A stretch of 64,000 nucleotides of DNA from an uncultured Lachnospiraceae bacterium. Its GTDB lineage: Bacteria > Bacillota > Clostridia > Lachnospirales > Lachnospiraceae. A program made the position numbers and the translations under genes. Every line of letters begins with the position of its first letter. Within the stretch, counting starts at the first letter, position 1. The notes beneath the pieces were generated by a model that saw only the letters and a program-made list of their open reading frames with translations, made no database searches and was not told the origin of the DNA. Where the stretch lies: positions 29,141 to 93,140 of the forward strand of contig CATOJY010000010.1 in assembly GCA_951800685.1 (NCBI GenBank), written 5' to 3'. Below are positions 36,601 to 44,511 of the stretch, piece after piece.

Positions 36601-37395
36601 TCAGATCTCTCCGTATTCTTTCAAAAGGACTTTCATGACTTCACTGCTGCTTCCCCCAACAGGAGTACACTCGAAACCACAGATTCTGTCATAACCGGTT
36701 TCCTTCAGCGTCTTTAAGATATTCTTATAATTTAATTCTCCAGTGCCCGGCTCACATCTGCCTGGTACGTCTGCAATATGAAAATGTCCGAAATAGGAAC
36801 TGTATTTCTTGATCGTGTCACAGATATTGCCTTCCATAATCTGCATGTGATAAGCATCATACAGAAGCTTGATGTTCGGACTGCCTGCTTCTTCCAATAA
36901 CGCTACCGCCGGTTCCGTATGACACAGGGAATACCCACTGTGATCCACGATCGTGTTAAGCGGTTCGATCACTGCTGTCACCCCCGCCTCCTCTACAAGA
37001 GCAGCAACTTTCTTCAACATGGAAAGACTCGCCTGCCGTTTCTCTTCCTCTGTTACAACACGGTCAAAAGGTTTTACAGAACGATCCTCCTGCATGATGT
37101 CACTCATCAGGAACATATTCTCTGCCTGAAGCTCCTTCGCCACCGCAATACCCTTCTTGACTCCCTCCAGATAAATTTCCGCGTCCATCTCATCGCACAT
37201 CCGGCCCCCGGAATTTCCCTGAAACGCTGCCAGTTTCATTCCCGTCTCATCCATCACACGCCTGATCGCCGGAATATCCTTGTTATCCCAATTCCAGAAT
37301 TCAAAATATTCAAATCCATCTTCCTTCGCTTTTCGGATCCTCTCTAAGAAGTCATACTCCAGATAGATCATTTCAATACAACATGAAAATTTCAT
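36601..37395 (-). CDS. Hydroxypyruvate-isomerase-like TIM-barrel sugar isomerase/epimerase
   Basis: 264 aa AP-endonuclease-2-type TIM barrel. Metal and substrate residues: Glu in VIEPLNT near 143, YDAYHMQIMEGN near 180, HFHIADVPGRCEPGTGE near 210 and GFECTP near 242. The PGR-x-EPGTGE motif is typical of hydroxypyruvate isomerase and tagatose/psicose 3-epimerase relatives. First gene of the sugar operon, with AAAGGAGAG before the ATG and two CG- or TG-centred LacI operators within 110 bp upstream. Confidence 0.87.
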   Translation of the reverse strand: MKFSCCIEMIYLEYDFLERIRKAKEDGFEYFEFWNWDNKDIPAIRRVMDETGMKLAAFQGNSGGRMCDEMDAEIYLEGVKKGIAVAKELQAENMFLMSDIMQEDRSVKPFDRVVTEEEKRQASLSMLKKVAALVEEAGVTAVIEPLNTIVDHSGYSLCHTEPAVALLEEAGSPNIKLLYDAYHMQIMEGNICDTIKKYSSYFGHFHIADVPGRCEPGTGELNYKNILKTLKETGYDRICGFECTPVGGSSSEVMKVLLKEYGEI

Positions 37396-37415
37396 TATTT
37401 CTCTCCTTTCTTTAT

Positions 37416-37427
37416 TAAAACGTTTTA
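37416..37427. promoter_or_regulatory. LacI-type operator O1
   Basis: TAAAACGTTTTA, perfect 12-bp palindrome 21 bp before the isomerase ATG, overlapping its leader. Confidence 0.75.
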
Positions 37428-37484
37428 CTTACTTAAAAACAAAACAAATCCTTTTTTCTACACACTTTGATCGTCGTATCATTC

Positions 37485-37502
37485 TATTAAAATGTTTTAA
37501 TA
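37485..37502. promoter_or_regulatory. LacI-type operator O2
   Basis: TATTAAAATGTTTTAATA: eight-base perfect inverted arms with a TG centre; about 90 bp before the isomerase start, probably at its promoter. Confidence 0.7.
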
Positions 37503-37636
37503 GATTTTTCTTTAGAAGATTTGTTATGTACTAACTTAACATTATCACATCCGGAAGTCAAGTGTGTTTTTTGCAATTTGTTACTAAATAATATATTTTT
37601 CAAATTTTTTTGGTTATTTTTTACAATTTATGAATT

Positions 37637-37654
37637 TAATAAATCGTTTTATTA
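37637..37654. promoter_or_regulatory. LacI-type operator O3
   Basis: TAATAAATCGTTTTATTA: CG-centred 18-bp palindrome with one mismatch, upstream of the LacI promoter -35. Confidence 0.65.
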
Positions 37655-37690
37655 CAGTTGTCTATAATCTATCAAAGCTGTGGAAAATAA

Positions 37691-37719
37691 TTGACTTATT
37701 CTATTAATTATGTTATCGT
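37691..37719 (+). promoter_or_regulatory. Promoter of the LacI-type regulator
   Basis: TTGACT at 37691-37696, 17-nt spacer, then TATCGT at 37714-37719. Operator O4 begins about 15 bp past the predicted start, as expected for autorepression. Confidence 0.5.
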
Positions 37720-37740
37720 AAATGTTGTTAGATCCAGTAA

Positions 37741-37752
37741 TAAATCGTTTTA
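37741..37752. promoter_or_regulatory. LacI-type operator O4
   Basis: TAAATCGTTTTA, one mismatch from the perfect palindrome, within the leader of the LacI gene. Confidence 0.65.
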
Positions 37753-37794
37753 ATTGGATCTCATTCCCTATACATATGCCTACGGAGATATTCT

Positions 37795-38814
37795 ATGAGA
37801 GCTACGATCAAAGATGTCGCCAGACGAGCCAACGTATCCACTTCTACGGTCTCTTTGGTGCTGAATAACAAGTCCGTCCCCATTTCTCAACAGACACGGG
37901 ATGCTGTCTTACAGGCAGCCAAGGAACTACACTACAGACCTAACCAGCTTGCCGTTGGTCTCGTTACCAATAAGACCAACACCATTGGGCTGATTATACC
38001 AGACAACTCTAACCCTTTCTTTGCTGCTCTATCGAATCAGATCGAGAAGGCCGCCAGCCGTAATGGTTACTCTATTATCCTGGGTAATACCAACAACAGC
38101 GCTAAGAGCACGCGGAATTATCTCCGCATCTTTACCGATCACGCAGTAGATGGAATTATCCTTGCCCAAGCAGACTTCTCTCTGCCGGAAGAAGGTGAAA
38201 AATGTATGCAGCTCATTAAGGATCTGCACATCCCTGTTGTTTCCGTTGACCGAATCTATAAGGAAAGTAACCTGAACTCTGTTGTTGTAGACCAGAAACT
38301 TGCCGGCTATCTTGCTACCAGACATTTACTTAATCTGGGCCATCGGCGGATTGGCTGCGCCAGTGGACCTTTAGGTCTAAGTAACTGTCACAATCGTCTG
38401 CTGGGATATCAGAAGGCACTGTCAGAATTTGATGTTCCCTTTGATCCGAATCTCATATATGAAGAGAATCTCAATATAGAATGTGGCATTCATGCTCTAT
38501 CCACTCTTCTCGGCCAGAATGTTACCGCCATCTTTGCTTTCAATGACCTGATCGCTTATGGCGTATACAAAGAGCTGAGAAACTATAACCTTTCCGTCCC
38601 GGATGATCTTTCCCTGGTAGGGCTTGACGACATTTTTCTGTCTGAGATTTTACAGCCGCCTCTAACCACCGTAGCGCAGCCGGTCACAGAGATCGCAGAG
38701 AATGTCGTGGATCGGATCATCGGACAGATTGTATCCGCTGGCGCAACCGGACAAGAACCTCTTGTGCTAGAGCCTATCCTTAAAGTGCGTGGAAGCACGA
38801 AACGTATTGTCTGA
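37795..38814 (+). CDS. LacI/GalR-family regulator of the sugar locus
   Basis: 339 aa. HTH at the N-terminus (TIKDVARRANVSTSTVSLVL) followed by the hinge helix LHYRPNQLA and a sugar-binding core (TIGLIIPDNSNPFFAALSNQ; GLDDIFLSEILQPPLTTV). It is divergent from the catabolic operon and upstream of the kinase gene (48 bp). The nearby CG-centred palindromes are its likely operators, including the distant copy at 29078. GGAG lies 9 nt before the ATG. Effector unknown. Confidence 0.92.
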   Translation: MRATIKDVARRANVSTSTVSLVLNNKSVPISQQTRDAVLQAAKELHYRPNQLAVGLVTNKTNTIGLIIPDNSNPFFAALSNQIEKAASRNGYSIILGNTNNSAKSTRNYLRIFTDHAVDGIILAQADFSLPEEGEKCMQLIKDLHIPVVSVDRIYKESNLNSVVVDQKLAGYLATRHLLNLGHRRIGCASGPLGLSNCHNRLLGYQKALSEFDVPFDPNLIYEENLNIECGIHALSTLLGQNVTAIFAFNDLIAYGVYKELRNYNLSVPDDLSLVGLDDIFLSEILQPPLTTVAQPVTEIAENVVDRIIGQIVSAGATGQEPLVLEPILKVRGSTKRIV

Positions 38815-38862
38815 ATGGAACCAAACAACCAGCCACCCTGAAAACAGAAAGGAACCTACTCT

Positions 38863-39768
38863 ATGAAAATCATTAATTTCGGCTCTCTCAATATCGATAA
38901 CGTATACAACGTTCAAGAATTTGTTAAACCTGGACAGACCATCTTCGCCGACAGCTTTCAGATCGCCGCTGGCGGTAAAGGCTTAAACCAGTCTATTGCG
39001 GCAGCGCGTGCCGGCGCGCATGTGATCCATGCCGGCTGTATCGGCCCCAACGGTCTTTTTCTGACTGACCTTATGCAGCAAGCCCATGTAGACATCTCAC
39101 AGGTTCTCACACTGGATGCTCCTACAGGACATACTGTCATTGAAGTAAACGCCTCTGGCCAGAACCGGATCATCGTCCACGGCGGAACAAACCAGATGCT
39201 CACAGAGGATTACCTTGACACTGTTCTCGCTCAGGCAGATGCAGGCGATCTGGTACTGCTTCAGAACGAGACGAATCTGATCGCAGCTATCCTCTATAAA
39301 TCCCACGAGAAAGGAATGAAGATTGCATTCAATCCATCTCCCATGCCTCAGGATCCATCCTCCTTGCCGCTTCACCTCGTCGATTACTTTATGGTGAATG
39401 AGTTGGAAGCCGCCCAGCTTGCAGATATGCAGGCGGATGCCCCTTATGAGGCGATCCTGGACCGTCTGGCAGAAAAATATCCTCAAGCCTCGATCATCAT
39501 GACACTGGGACACAATGGCGTGCTATTCTCTCAGCAAAAGGTACGGCTCAGCCATCCCATTTTCCCGGTTGAGGCTGTAGATACTACCGCTGCCGGGGAT
39601 ACATTCTGTGGGTATTTTCTCGCAGCGCTCTGCAGAAACGCTTCTATCAACACCGCTCTCCGGGAAGCATCCGCAGCGTCCGCAATTGCTGTTTCACGCC
39701 CTAATGCTGCACCCTCTATTCCCCTTTATGAAGAAGTAGAGGCCTTCCAGCGTTCTGCAGTTCTATAA
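38863..39768 (+). CDS. PfkB-family sugar kinase (ribokinase-like)
   Basis: 301 aa. Motifs: GGKGLNQSIAAARAGA near residue 37 (PfkB signature 1) and DTTAAGDTFCGYF near 245 with the catalytic Asp (signature 2). It probably phosphorylates the imported or isomerised sugar in the cytoplasm. GAAAGGA precedes the ATG. Co-transcribed with the LacI regulator and converges on truA with only 15 bp between stops. The ribokinase label is by fold; actual substrate unknown. Confidence 0.9.
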   Translation: MKIINFGSLNIDNVYNVQEFVKPGQTIFADSFQIAAGGKGLNQSIAAARAGAHVIHAGCIGPNGLFLTDLMQQAHVDISQVLTLDAPTGHTVIEVNASGQNRIIVHGGTNQMLTEDYLDTVLAQADAGDLVLLQNETNLIAAILYKSHEKGMKIAFNPSPMPQDPSSLPLHLVDYFMVNELEAAQLADMQADAPYEAILDRLAEKYPQASIIMTLGHNGVLFSQQKVRLSHPIFPVEAVDTTAAGDTFCGYFLAALCRNASINTALREASAASAIAVSRPNAAPSIPLYEEVEAFQRSAVL

Positions 39769-39783
39769 ACACTATTACACCTG

Positions 39784-40530
39784 CTATTCTGCTGGCAGGT
39801 ATACAATCTGGACCAGGGTTAATCCACATGCAGGAGCCGTGGGCCCCGCCGCCGCACGGTTCTCTGCTTCCAGGATCTCTTTCACTTCCTCAGGTGCTCT
39901 ATGCCCCCGCCCAACTTCCATCAACGTTCCTGCAATGATTCGTACCATGTTATAGAGAAACCCTCGTCCGGTCACGCGGATTACAATCTCCCTTCCCTCC
40001 TGTATCACATCCAGGGAGTCGATCTGCCGCACTGTCGTTTCTACCTGCGCCTGCACACTGCAAAAACTCTTAAAGTCATGTCTTCCAACCAAAGCTGACG
40101 CCGCCCTCTGCATCAGCGTAATATCCAGCGGCACATACGTAAAATAGGAATACAGTCTCCGTACCGGCATAGGAAACGGCGCACAGTATATCCGGTATTC
40201 ATATGTCTTACAGCTTGTCACATGACGCGGATGGAAGCTGCCATCCACCTCCTCCGATCTCTGTACTTTAATATCCTCCGGCAGCCTGCGGTTCAGTGCA
40301 TAGGAAATCTTATCTGCTGGAATCGGGCTGTCCGTATCAAACACGGCAATATTCCCCATGGCATGTACGCCGGCATCTGTCCGGCTCGCTCCGATCACCT
40401 CCACATGTTCTTCCAAAAGTTCAGAAAGGCATCTGTTTAAGATGCCTTCTATCGTCTCTCCATTCGGTTGGATCTGCCACCCGTGATAATTCGTCCCGTC
40501 ATAGGCTACAGTTAACATAACTCTTTTCAT
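39784..40530 (-). CDS. truA: tRNA pseudouridine(38-40) synthase TruA
   Basis: 248 aa. Modifies uridines 38-40 of the anticodon stem. The catalytic Asp lies in GASRTDAGVHAMGN near residue 52; YDGTNYHGWQ at the N-terminus and GRGFLYNMVRIIAGTL near 190 are family blocks. Last gene of the ecfA1-ecfA2-ecfT-truA run, the classic Firmicute arrangement; the usually following rplM-rpsI are absent, replaced by a convergent kinase gene. Confidence 0.95.
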   Translation of the reverse strand: MKRVMLTVAYDGTNYHGWQIQPNGETIEGILNRCLSELLEEHVEVIGASRTDAGVHAMGNIAVFDTDSPIPADKISYALNRRLPEDIKVQRSEEVDGSFHPRHVTSCKTYEYRIYCAPFPMPVRRLYSYFTYVPLDITLMQRAASALVGRHDFKSFCSVQAQVETTVRQIDSLDVIQEGREIVIRVTGRGFLYNMVRIIAGTLMEVGRGHRAPEEVKEILEAENRAAAGPTAPACGLTLVQIVYLPAE

Positions 40531-40626
40531 TGCGTTCTCTCCATCGGGTATTGATATAGCGCCTCTATCCGCTGCCAGACCAATTCTTCTGCCGTATTCC
40601 TTCTCCGGGGTAGAAATCTCTGCCTT

Positions 40627-41427
40627 TTACAGATAAATCCCAATCATAATGCAGACTGCAAAGTACGCTGCCAATATGCCATAAGCCACTCTGTCCCTTG
40701 CCCCATATTTAAGCGGCTTCATTTTCGTTCTGTGTTCACCACCCCGGTAACATCTCGCTTCCATCGCCATAGCCAGATCATTTGCTCTGCGGAAGGCAGA
40801 AATAAACAGTGGTACAAGCAATGGAACCATAGCTTTTGCCTTTTTGATCAGGTTGCCGCTCTCAAAGTCGGCTCCCCTCGCAATTTGCGCCTTCATAATC
40901 TTGTCTGTCTCCTCTAACAGAATCGGAATAAAGCGGAGCGCGATCGACATCATCATTGCCACTTCATGCACCGGCACCTTAAACACTTTAAGCGGCTTCA
41001 TCAGTTTTTCCATCGCATCCGTCAGACTATTCGGGGTCGTCGTCAGCGTCATAATCGAAGAACCCACAATCAGAAACGACAGCCTTACCGCCATAGTCAC
41101 TGCCTGTTGTAATCCTTCTTTTGTAATCCTGACCTTCCAGAACGACACGAGCACTTCACCTGGCGTCAGAAACAGATTAAATACCACTGTGATCAACATA
41201 ATAAAAACAATTGCTCTCATGCCTTTTACCATATACTTAAAAGGCACATTAGACAACTTGATCACCACAGCAAGAAAGATTGCCGCCACCACATAACCAA
41301 CCCAGCTCTTCACCACAAAAAGGGAAATGATAAACGCAACCGTTGCTACCAACTTCACTCGTGGGTCCAATTTATGAATCACGGAATCCGTCTGATAATA
41401 TTGGCCCAATGTAATATCTCGTAACAT
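40627..41427 (-). CDS. ecfT: ECF transporter transmembrane subunit EcfT
   Basis: 266 aa membrane scaffold coupling EcfA ATPases to interchangeable vitamin-binding S components. Two Ala-Arg coupling motifs are visible: AQIARGAD and AMEARCYRGG. DPRVKLV near the N-terminus and the C-terminal hydrophobic helices fit the family. It begins 12 bp after ecfA2. No S component is encoded in the window. Confidence 0.94.
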   Translation of the reverse strand: MLRDITLGQYYQTDSVIHKLDPRVKLVATVAFIISLFVVKSWVGYVVAAIFLAVVIKLSNVPFKYMVKGMRAIVFIMLITVVFNLFLTPGEVLVSFWKVRITKEGLQQAVTMAVRLSFLIVGSSIMTLTTTPNSLTDAMEKLMKPLKVFKVPVHEVAMMMSIALRFIPILLEETDKIMKAQIARGADFESGNLIKKAKAMVPLLVPLFISAFRRANDLAMAMEARCYRGGEHRTKMKPLKYGARDRVAYGILAAYFAVCIMIGIYL

Positions 41428-41439
41428 GATCTATTCCTC

Positions 41440-42282
41440 TCAAAAGATTTTTTCTATTTCCAGTTTTGCTTCCTCGATCGTTGTGACGTCCGTCTGTACA
41501 GGCATGCCGCTCTTATGCAGCGCCTGCATAATATATGTCACCTGCGGCGCCGCCAATCCTACCGCTTCCAATTCACTGTAATGCTTAAAAACTTCCCTTG
41601 GCACATCATCAAACATCACAGAGCCCTGGTTCATGACAATGATCCGCTCCACATATTTCGCCACATCTTCCATACTGTGAGACACCAAGATAACAGTGAT
41701 TCCCGTCTCCTCTTTCAGCTTCATGATTTGATCTAAGATCTCATCCCTTCCTTTCGGATCCAGGCCAGCCGTCGGCTCATCCAGCACCAGTATTTCCGGC
41801 TTCATAGCCAGTACACCCGCGATCGCCACTCTGCGTTTCTGGCCGCCGGACAGATCAAAAGGTGACTGATAGAAATAGTCGTCCTCCAGTCCTACCTGCT
41901 TCAACGCTGCATAAGCCCGCAGCTCTGTCTCCTGCCTGGACAACCCCAGATTTTTCGGACCAAAACAGACGTCCGAAAACACATCGATCTCAAACAGCTG
42001 ATGCTCTGGGTACTGAAATACCAATCCTACCTTACTGCGCAGTTTCTTCTTATCATAGTCCTGGGCATGAATATCTTCTCCATTAAAATAGATACTGCCT
42101 CCTGTAGGCTTAATCAGTCCGTTCAGATGCTGTACAAGCGTTGATTTTCCAGACCCTGTATGTCCGATCAGTCCGATAAACTGTCCATCCGGTATCACCA
42201 GATTGATATCTTTCAATGCATGTACCGCAAGTGATGTATCAGCGCCATATATATATTCAACATGATCTAATATGATAGACAT
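41440..42282 (-). CDS. ecfA2: ECF transporter ATPase EcfA2
   Basis: 280 aa ABC ATPase. Walker A GHTGSGKSTLVQHLN, Q-loop VFQYPEHQLFE, signature LSGGQKRRVAIAG, Walker B ILVLDEPTAGLDP, H-loop VSHSM. The Q-loop EHQLF and the second position in the operon identify it as the EcfA2 (EcfA') subunit. 43 bp after ecfA1. Confidence 0.94.
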   Translation of the reverse strand: MSIILDHVEYIYGADTSLAVHALKDINLVIPDGQFIGLIGHTGSGKSTLVQHLNGLIKPTGGSIYFNGEDIHAQDYDKKKLRSKVGLVFQYPEHQLFEIDVFSDVCFGPKNLGLSRQETELRAYAALKQVGLEDDYFYQSPFDLSGGQKRRVAIAGVLAMKPEILVLDEPTAGLDPKGRDEILDQIMKLKEETGITVILVSHSMEDVAKYVERIIVMNQGSVMFDDVPREVFKHYSELEAVGLAAPQVTYIMQALHKSGMPVQTDVTTIEEAKLEIEKIF

Positions 42283-42325
42283 TTTATGTCCTTTCCCCGT
42301 TATCTTTCTTCTATGTTCCAGCTCT

Positions 42326-43195
42326 CTATTTTACTTTCTCTCTCTTATATAGGTGCATCAGTTCCTGTGTCAATTCTTCTACCGTCAGAATACCATCCGG
42401 CAGCTGCAGCCCGCTTTTCTTCAATTCATGCGCCAACAGCGTCACCTGCGGTACATCCAGACGAAGTCTTTTCAGCTTCTCAACCTGCGAGAAAATCTGC
42501 CTCGGCGTCCCCTGCATTGCGACCCTGCCTTTATCCATGACAAAGACCTTGTCCGCATGGATAATCTCTTCCATATAGTGTGTGATCAGCACCACCGTAA
42601 TCCCTTCCACATCGTTTAAGGCCCGCACCGCACGTACTACTTCTTTGCGCCCATTGGGATCAAGCATCGCCGTCGGCTCATCCAGTATAATGCACTTCGG
42701 ATGCATGGCAATCACCCCGGCAATGGATACTCTCTGCTTCTGTCCGCCCGACAGTTTGTTCGGGGAAAACTTACGGTATTTATACATTCCTACTGCTTTC
42801 AGGCTTTCTTCCACGCGCTCCCAGATTTCTTCTGTAGGAATCCCCATATTCTCCGGTCCAAATCCCACATCTTCTTCCACTACCTGTCCAATGATTTGAT
42901 TGTCTGGATTCTGAAAAACCATCCCGGCTTCCTGTCTGATATTCCACAGGTCCTTATTGTCCTTCGTATCCATTCCATCCACCCATACAGTTCCCTCTGT
43001 AGGATATAAGATAGCATTGATATGTTTCGCCAGTGTAGATTTTCCAGAACCATTATGGCCCAGAATCGCTACAAACTCACCCTGCCGCACATCCAGATCC
43101 ACTTCATCCACTGCCCTGGTGATCCCCTCCACATTTCCCTCTTCGTCCCGCCTGATATATTCAAACACCAGCTTGTCAGTTTTAATGATCCCCAT
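42326..43195 (-). CDS. ecfA1: ECF transporter ATPase EcfA1
   Basis: 289 aa. Walker [17 protein letters not shown]-loop [11 protein letters not shown], signature [13 protein letters not shown], Walker [13 protein letters not shown]. The Q-loop PDNQ motif is typical of EcfA1. The start at 43195 (MGIIKTDKL) is preferred because AGGAG is 11 nt upstream; the closer ATG at 43204 leaves only 2 nt. First gene of the ECF operon, divergent from an M15 peptidase gene. Confidence 0.93.
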   Translation of the reverse strand: MGIIKTDKLVFEYIRRDEEGNVEGITRAVDEVDLDVRQGEFVAILGHNGSGKSTLAKHINAILYPTEGTVWVDGMDTKDNKDLWNIRQEAGMVFQNPDNQIIGQVVEEDVGFGPENMGIPTEEIWERVEESLKAVGMYKYRKFSPNKLSGGQKQRVSIAGVIAMHPKCIILDEPTAMLDPNGRKEVVRAVRALNDVEGITVVLITHYMEEIIHADKVFVMDKGRVAMQGTPRQIFSQVEKLKRLRLDVPQVTLLAHELKKSGLQLPDGILTVEELTQELMHLYKREKVK

Positions 43196-43275
43196 CCGTT
43201 TCATCACTCCTGTTCTACAGAGAATGCCTGTTCTATACAGTCTTTTTTACCATGTCCTATTTTACAAGAAAAATT

Positions 43276-43303
43276 TTGAAAGCACAAGCTTTTCATTTAT
43301 GAT
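43276..43303 (+). promoter_or_regulatory. Promoter of the M15 peptidase gene
   Basis: TTGAAA (43276-43281) and TATGAT (43298-43303) with 16-nt spacing, giving a leader of nearly 100 nt. Confidence 0.5.
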
Positions 43304-43407
43304 ATACTGGTATCAGCTCAGCCAGGTCTGCATCATCTTCTGCGTGACCTGCCCTGGCCTATAAGTTTATATCTAAATATATAGAAACGATAGGAGTATG
43401 ATTCTCT

Positions 43408-44385
43408 ATGACAAACAATCAAAATTCCAACAAACCTCCTTCTACCATAAAAGAATTCCTACAACGGACTTCCCGTCCATTCGGATTTCTTTTACTCTTT
43501 GTTATGATATGTGGTTTTCTTGCACAGTATCTGACAGGCTCTGAGACTTTGCGGGAATATGCTGATAACAACCCTGAACTTGCTTATGGAAAAGCTTCTG
43601 TGGAAGAGGAAACAGAAAAACTCCCTGAAAAAGAAAACACTGAGCAAAAAGACACCTCAGCCCCTCCCGCCGCATACAATATTGCAGAAGAGACATCTCC
43701 GGATGCTGTACATGATCCAGAATCAGATGGTGCTTCTGCAAGCAAGGAGGAGAACAAGATGGATGCTAATCCGAACCGAACGACCTACCAGGACGGTTTC
43801 TACTATGAACCGTTAACGGACACCGTAAAACAAAGGATCACCGGTATTTCCTATCCTGAAACTGGTTGTACCATTCCCTATGAAGATTTGAATTATGTAG
43901 GTCTTCTCTACATTGATTTTAACGGAGAAACACAGGAAGGGGAAATGATCTGTAACAAGGCGATCTCACAGGATATTGTTGAAATCTTCTATGAATTGTA
44001 TCAAAATGATTATCGTGTCGAAAGCATACGCCTCATAGACGAATATCATGGTGATGATACATTGTCCATGGAAAACAACAATACTTCCTGCTTTAACTAT
44101 AGACTGGTAGACGGTACCACACATTTATCCAAACACGCGCTCGGCTGTGCCATTGACATCAATCCTTTTTATAACCCTTATGTTGTATTTAACCATAACG
44201 GAAGCGGCGAAACATACATTTCTCCCAAAGGAAGCGAAGTGTACGCAGACCGTTCACAAAACTTCCCCTACAAGATCGATGAAAACGACTTATGCTATAA
44301 GCTCTTTACTACACACGGATTTACCTGGGGTGGGAATTGGAACTCTTCCAAAGACTATCAACATTTTCAGATTGTCCTTGACTAA
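43408..44385 (+). CDS. Membrane-anchored M15-family peptidoglycan peptidase
   Basis: 325 aa. Cytoplasmic head, one membrane helix (about 24-44), an acidic Ser/Glu-rich linker (60-125), then an M15 zinc peptidase domain at the C-terminus. Zinc ligands: His and Asp in SKHALGCAIDINPF, and the last His in DYQHFQI. Such domains cut peptide stems of peptidoglycan (D,D-carboxypeptidase or L-Ala-D-Glu endopeptidase). It acts outside the membrane. It stands alone, divergent from ecfA1 and convergent with the chemoreceptor gene. Confidence 0.88.
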   Translation: MTNNQNSNKPPSTIKEFLQRTSRPFGFLLLFVMICGFLAQYLTGSETLREYADNNPELAYGKASVEEETEKLPEKENTEQKDTSAPPAAYNIAEETSPDAVHDPESDGASASKEENKMDANPNRTTYQDGFYYEPLTDTVKQRITGISYPETGCTIPYEDLNYVGLLYIDFNGETQEGEMICNKAISQDIVEIFYELYQNDYRVESIRLIDEYHGDDTLSMENNNTSCFNYRLVDGTTHLSKHALGCAIDINPFYNPYVVFNHNGSGETYISPKGSEVYADRSQNFPYKIDENDLCYKLFTTHGFTWGGNWNSSKDYQHFQIVLD

Positions 44386-44426
44386 AAACAATGCATGGAC
44401 AGACAATATTTATTTGAACTATTCAA

Positions 44427-44460
44427 AAAAGGGAGTACACACTGCATGTGTACTCCCTTC
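44427..44460. terminator. Terminator shared by the M15 and chemoreceptor genes
   Basis: AAGGGAGTACACA/TGTGTACTCCCTT, 13 bp with a 5-nt loop; TTTTTT on the minus strand, weaker tail on the plus strand. Confidence 0.8.
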
Positions 44461-44511
44461 CCATTCACTGCTTCTTAATTATTTAAATATCTTTTCTGTT
44501 GCAGCTATGAA

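Larger units (their letters stand above)
37396..37794. other. AT-rich divergent control region of the sugar regulon
   Basis: 399 bases between the operon start and the divergent LacI gene. It contains four palindromic operators (37416-37427, 37485-37502, 37637-37654, 37741-37752), roughly 70-150 bp apart, and one plus-strand promoter. No gene is seen. The spacing is compatible with DNA looping by a tetrameric or dimer-pair repressor. Confidence 0.65.

Noticed and set aside
28895..39768. Calling the whole locus a ribose operon
   Set aside because: RbsD, Rbs-type importer and PfkB kinase fit, but the isomerase, two oxidoreductases and M24 protein are not part of ribose catabolism.
39769..39801. 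Terminator between the PfkB kinase gene and truA
   Set aside because: Only a weak ACCTGC/GCAGGT pair overlapping the truA end is present, without a T tract.
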